DNA from: an uncultured Helicobacter sp.
Lineage (GTDB): Bacteria; Campylobacterota; Campylobacteria; Campylobacterales; Helicobacteraceae
Direction of reading: 5' to 3'
Assembly (NCBI GenBank): GCA_944326445.1
Contig: CALVDZ010000006.1
Location: 22,742 to 86,741 of the forward strand
DNA: 64,000 nucleotides
Under the pieces are notes generated by a model. That model ran no database searches and was not told the DNA's origin. It saw only the letters and a program-made list of their open reading frames with translations. The position numbers and the translations under genes are program-made. Below, piece after piece: positions 63,447-64,000 of this stretch; position 1 is the stretch's first letter; every line of letters starts with the position of its first letter.

Positions 63447-64000
63447 AGCACACGATGAGGGCGTTTATCTTTAAGCTTTAGTGATGAAAAGCGCGCTTTT
63501 AAACTGATACTTGTGCTAGATAACGCCATAGTAGAGAGCGAGCATAAGCCTAGCACAAACAATGGATAAAGCACCTCAATGCCAACCGCACTCATCACGA
63601 CACAGGAGCAGCGAGCGGGATTTGTGCTTTAGATTCTGTGTTTTGTTTTTGTGAATCTTTAGATTCTGTGGAGCTAGATTCTAAATTTGAATCTGAAGTA
63701 ATGAATCTTAGAATCTAAATTTTCTTTAGAATCTGTGGAGCTAGATTCTGTAAGTGTCTTAGATTCTGTGCTCCCTAGATTCTCCGCCTTAGATTCTGAA
63801 TCTGTTTTGGATTCTGAATCCGAATCTAAAACCAAAACTCTGAATCTAGATTCTAAATCCACTTTAGATTCTGTAATTTCCATATTGCTTAGATTCTGCA
63901 TTTTTCCATTTCTCAAAGTTGCATTCTCACGGATATTTTCTAGATTCTGTATATTACTTTGTTTTTTCGCAAAAAGGGGTGTTATCCCCTCCCCGCACTC
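63447..64000. other. repeat region at the window end
   Basis: No gene is supported. I count 13 AGAATCT/AGATTCT motifs between 63630 and 63960. The string TCTGTGGAGCTAGATTCT occurs twice (near 63665 and 63732). The last 70 bases (from CTCACGGATATTTTCTAGATTCT on, including GGGGTGTTATCCCC and CTCCCCGCACTC) match 38216-38296, so a MITE-like core is cut by the window edge. Confidence 0.65.

Noticed and set aside
63674..63916. Minus-strand open frame of 80 codons rich in SES/DSES
   Set aside because: It is again motif translation; no start signal and no conserved segment.

Overview
The window is a stretch of a Helicobacter-type epsilonproteobacterial chromosome. Gene content and many short gene orders match Helicobacter: csd4 beside the FliS co-chaperone gene, flaG-fliD-fliS next to envC-ftsX-ftsE-trmB, slyD-cpoB-pal-tolB, purA-fliJ-motE, mltD-tatD against ribE-flhX, and surA-like-TPR-rnhA. 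A stand-alone cheR-cheB pair, a CetA/CetB energy-taxis pair and two paired SMR exporters are Campylobacter or enterohepatic-Helicobacter traits that H. pylori lacks. The GC content looks higher than H. pylori (judged by eye, not computed). Locus comparisons to H. pylori are from memory and were not searched.

Layout. 0.2-1.0 kb: SMR exporter pair 1. 1.1-6.2 kb (minus): a frameshifted Sel1-like gene, a DUF115 flagellin-glycosylation (Maf) gene, pepQ-aroQ, and a secreted lysozyme-fold protein. 6.3-11.8 kb (plus): htrA, cheR, cheB, a SurA-like chaperone, a LapB-like TPR protein carrying an in-frame repeat insertion, and rnhA. 12.4-15.5 kb: SMR pair 2 and a polar amino-acid ABC transporter. 15.5-20.1 kb: hugZ, a repeat-filled gap, an ankyrin gene broken by one stop codon, and a CapA-like gene with a C10 tract. 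20.4-28.0 kb (minus): infB-ylxR, thrB-tsaB, and hisZ-purA-fliJ-motE. 28.1-37.7 kb: mnmA, a structured intergenic element, engB-lptA-mltD-tatD, ribE-flhX-lolD, an ABC-F ATPase and a chemoreceptor. 37.7-39.0 kb: 1.3 kb without genes, built of dispersed repeats. 39.0-48.4 kb (minus): flagellar cap and cell-division operons. 48.4-49.6 kb: rodA overlapping a tRNA-Met. 49.7-53.6 kb (minus): a tetraheme cytochrome, msrA, folB, plsY, cetA and cetB. 54.2-61.3 kb (minus): fldA, recO, slyD, cpoB, pal, tolB, a DUF2400 gene and csd4. 61.4-64 kb: a sigma54-driven FliS co-chaperone gene, gltX, then repeats to the window end.

The main unusual content lies between genes. (1) A 7-bp motif, AGAATCT/AGATTCT, usually extended to TAGATTCT, is massively over-represented both between and inside genes. 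(2) An about 80-bp palindromic element with three hairpins occurs at several sites; its stems covary between copies, so RNA or single-strand structure is conserved. One copy sits in frame inside the LapB-like gene, flanked by a 51-bp direct repeat, much like the Rickettsia palindromic elements. (3) A second, MITE-like family has conserved ends placed in inverted orientation around cores of about 0.2 and 0.65 kb. Two homopolymer tracts (C10 in the capA-like gene, A19 upstream of cetBA) look phase-variable, one translational and one transcriptional.
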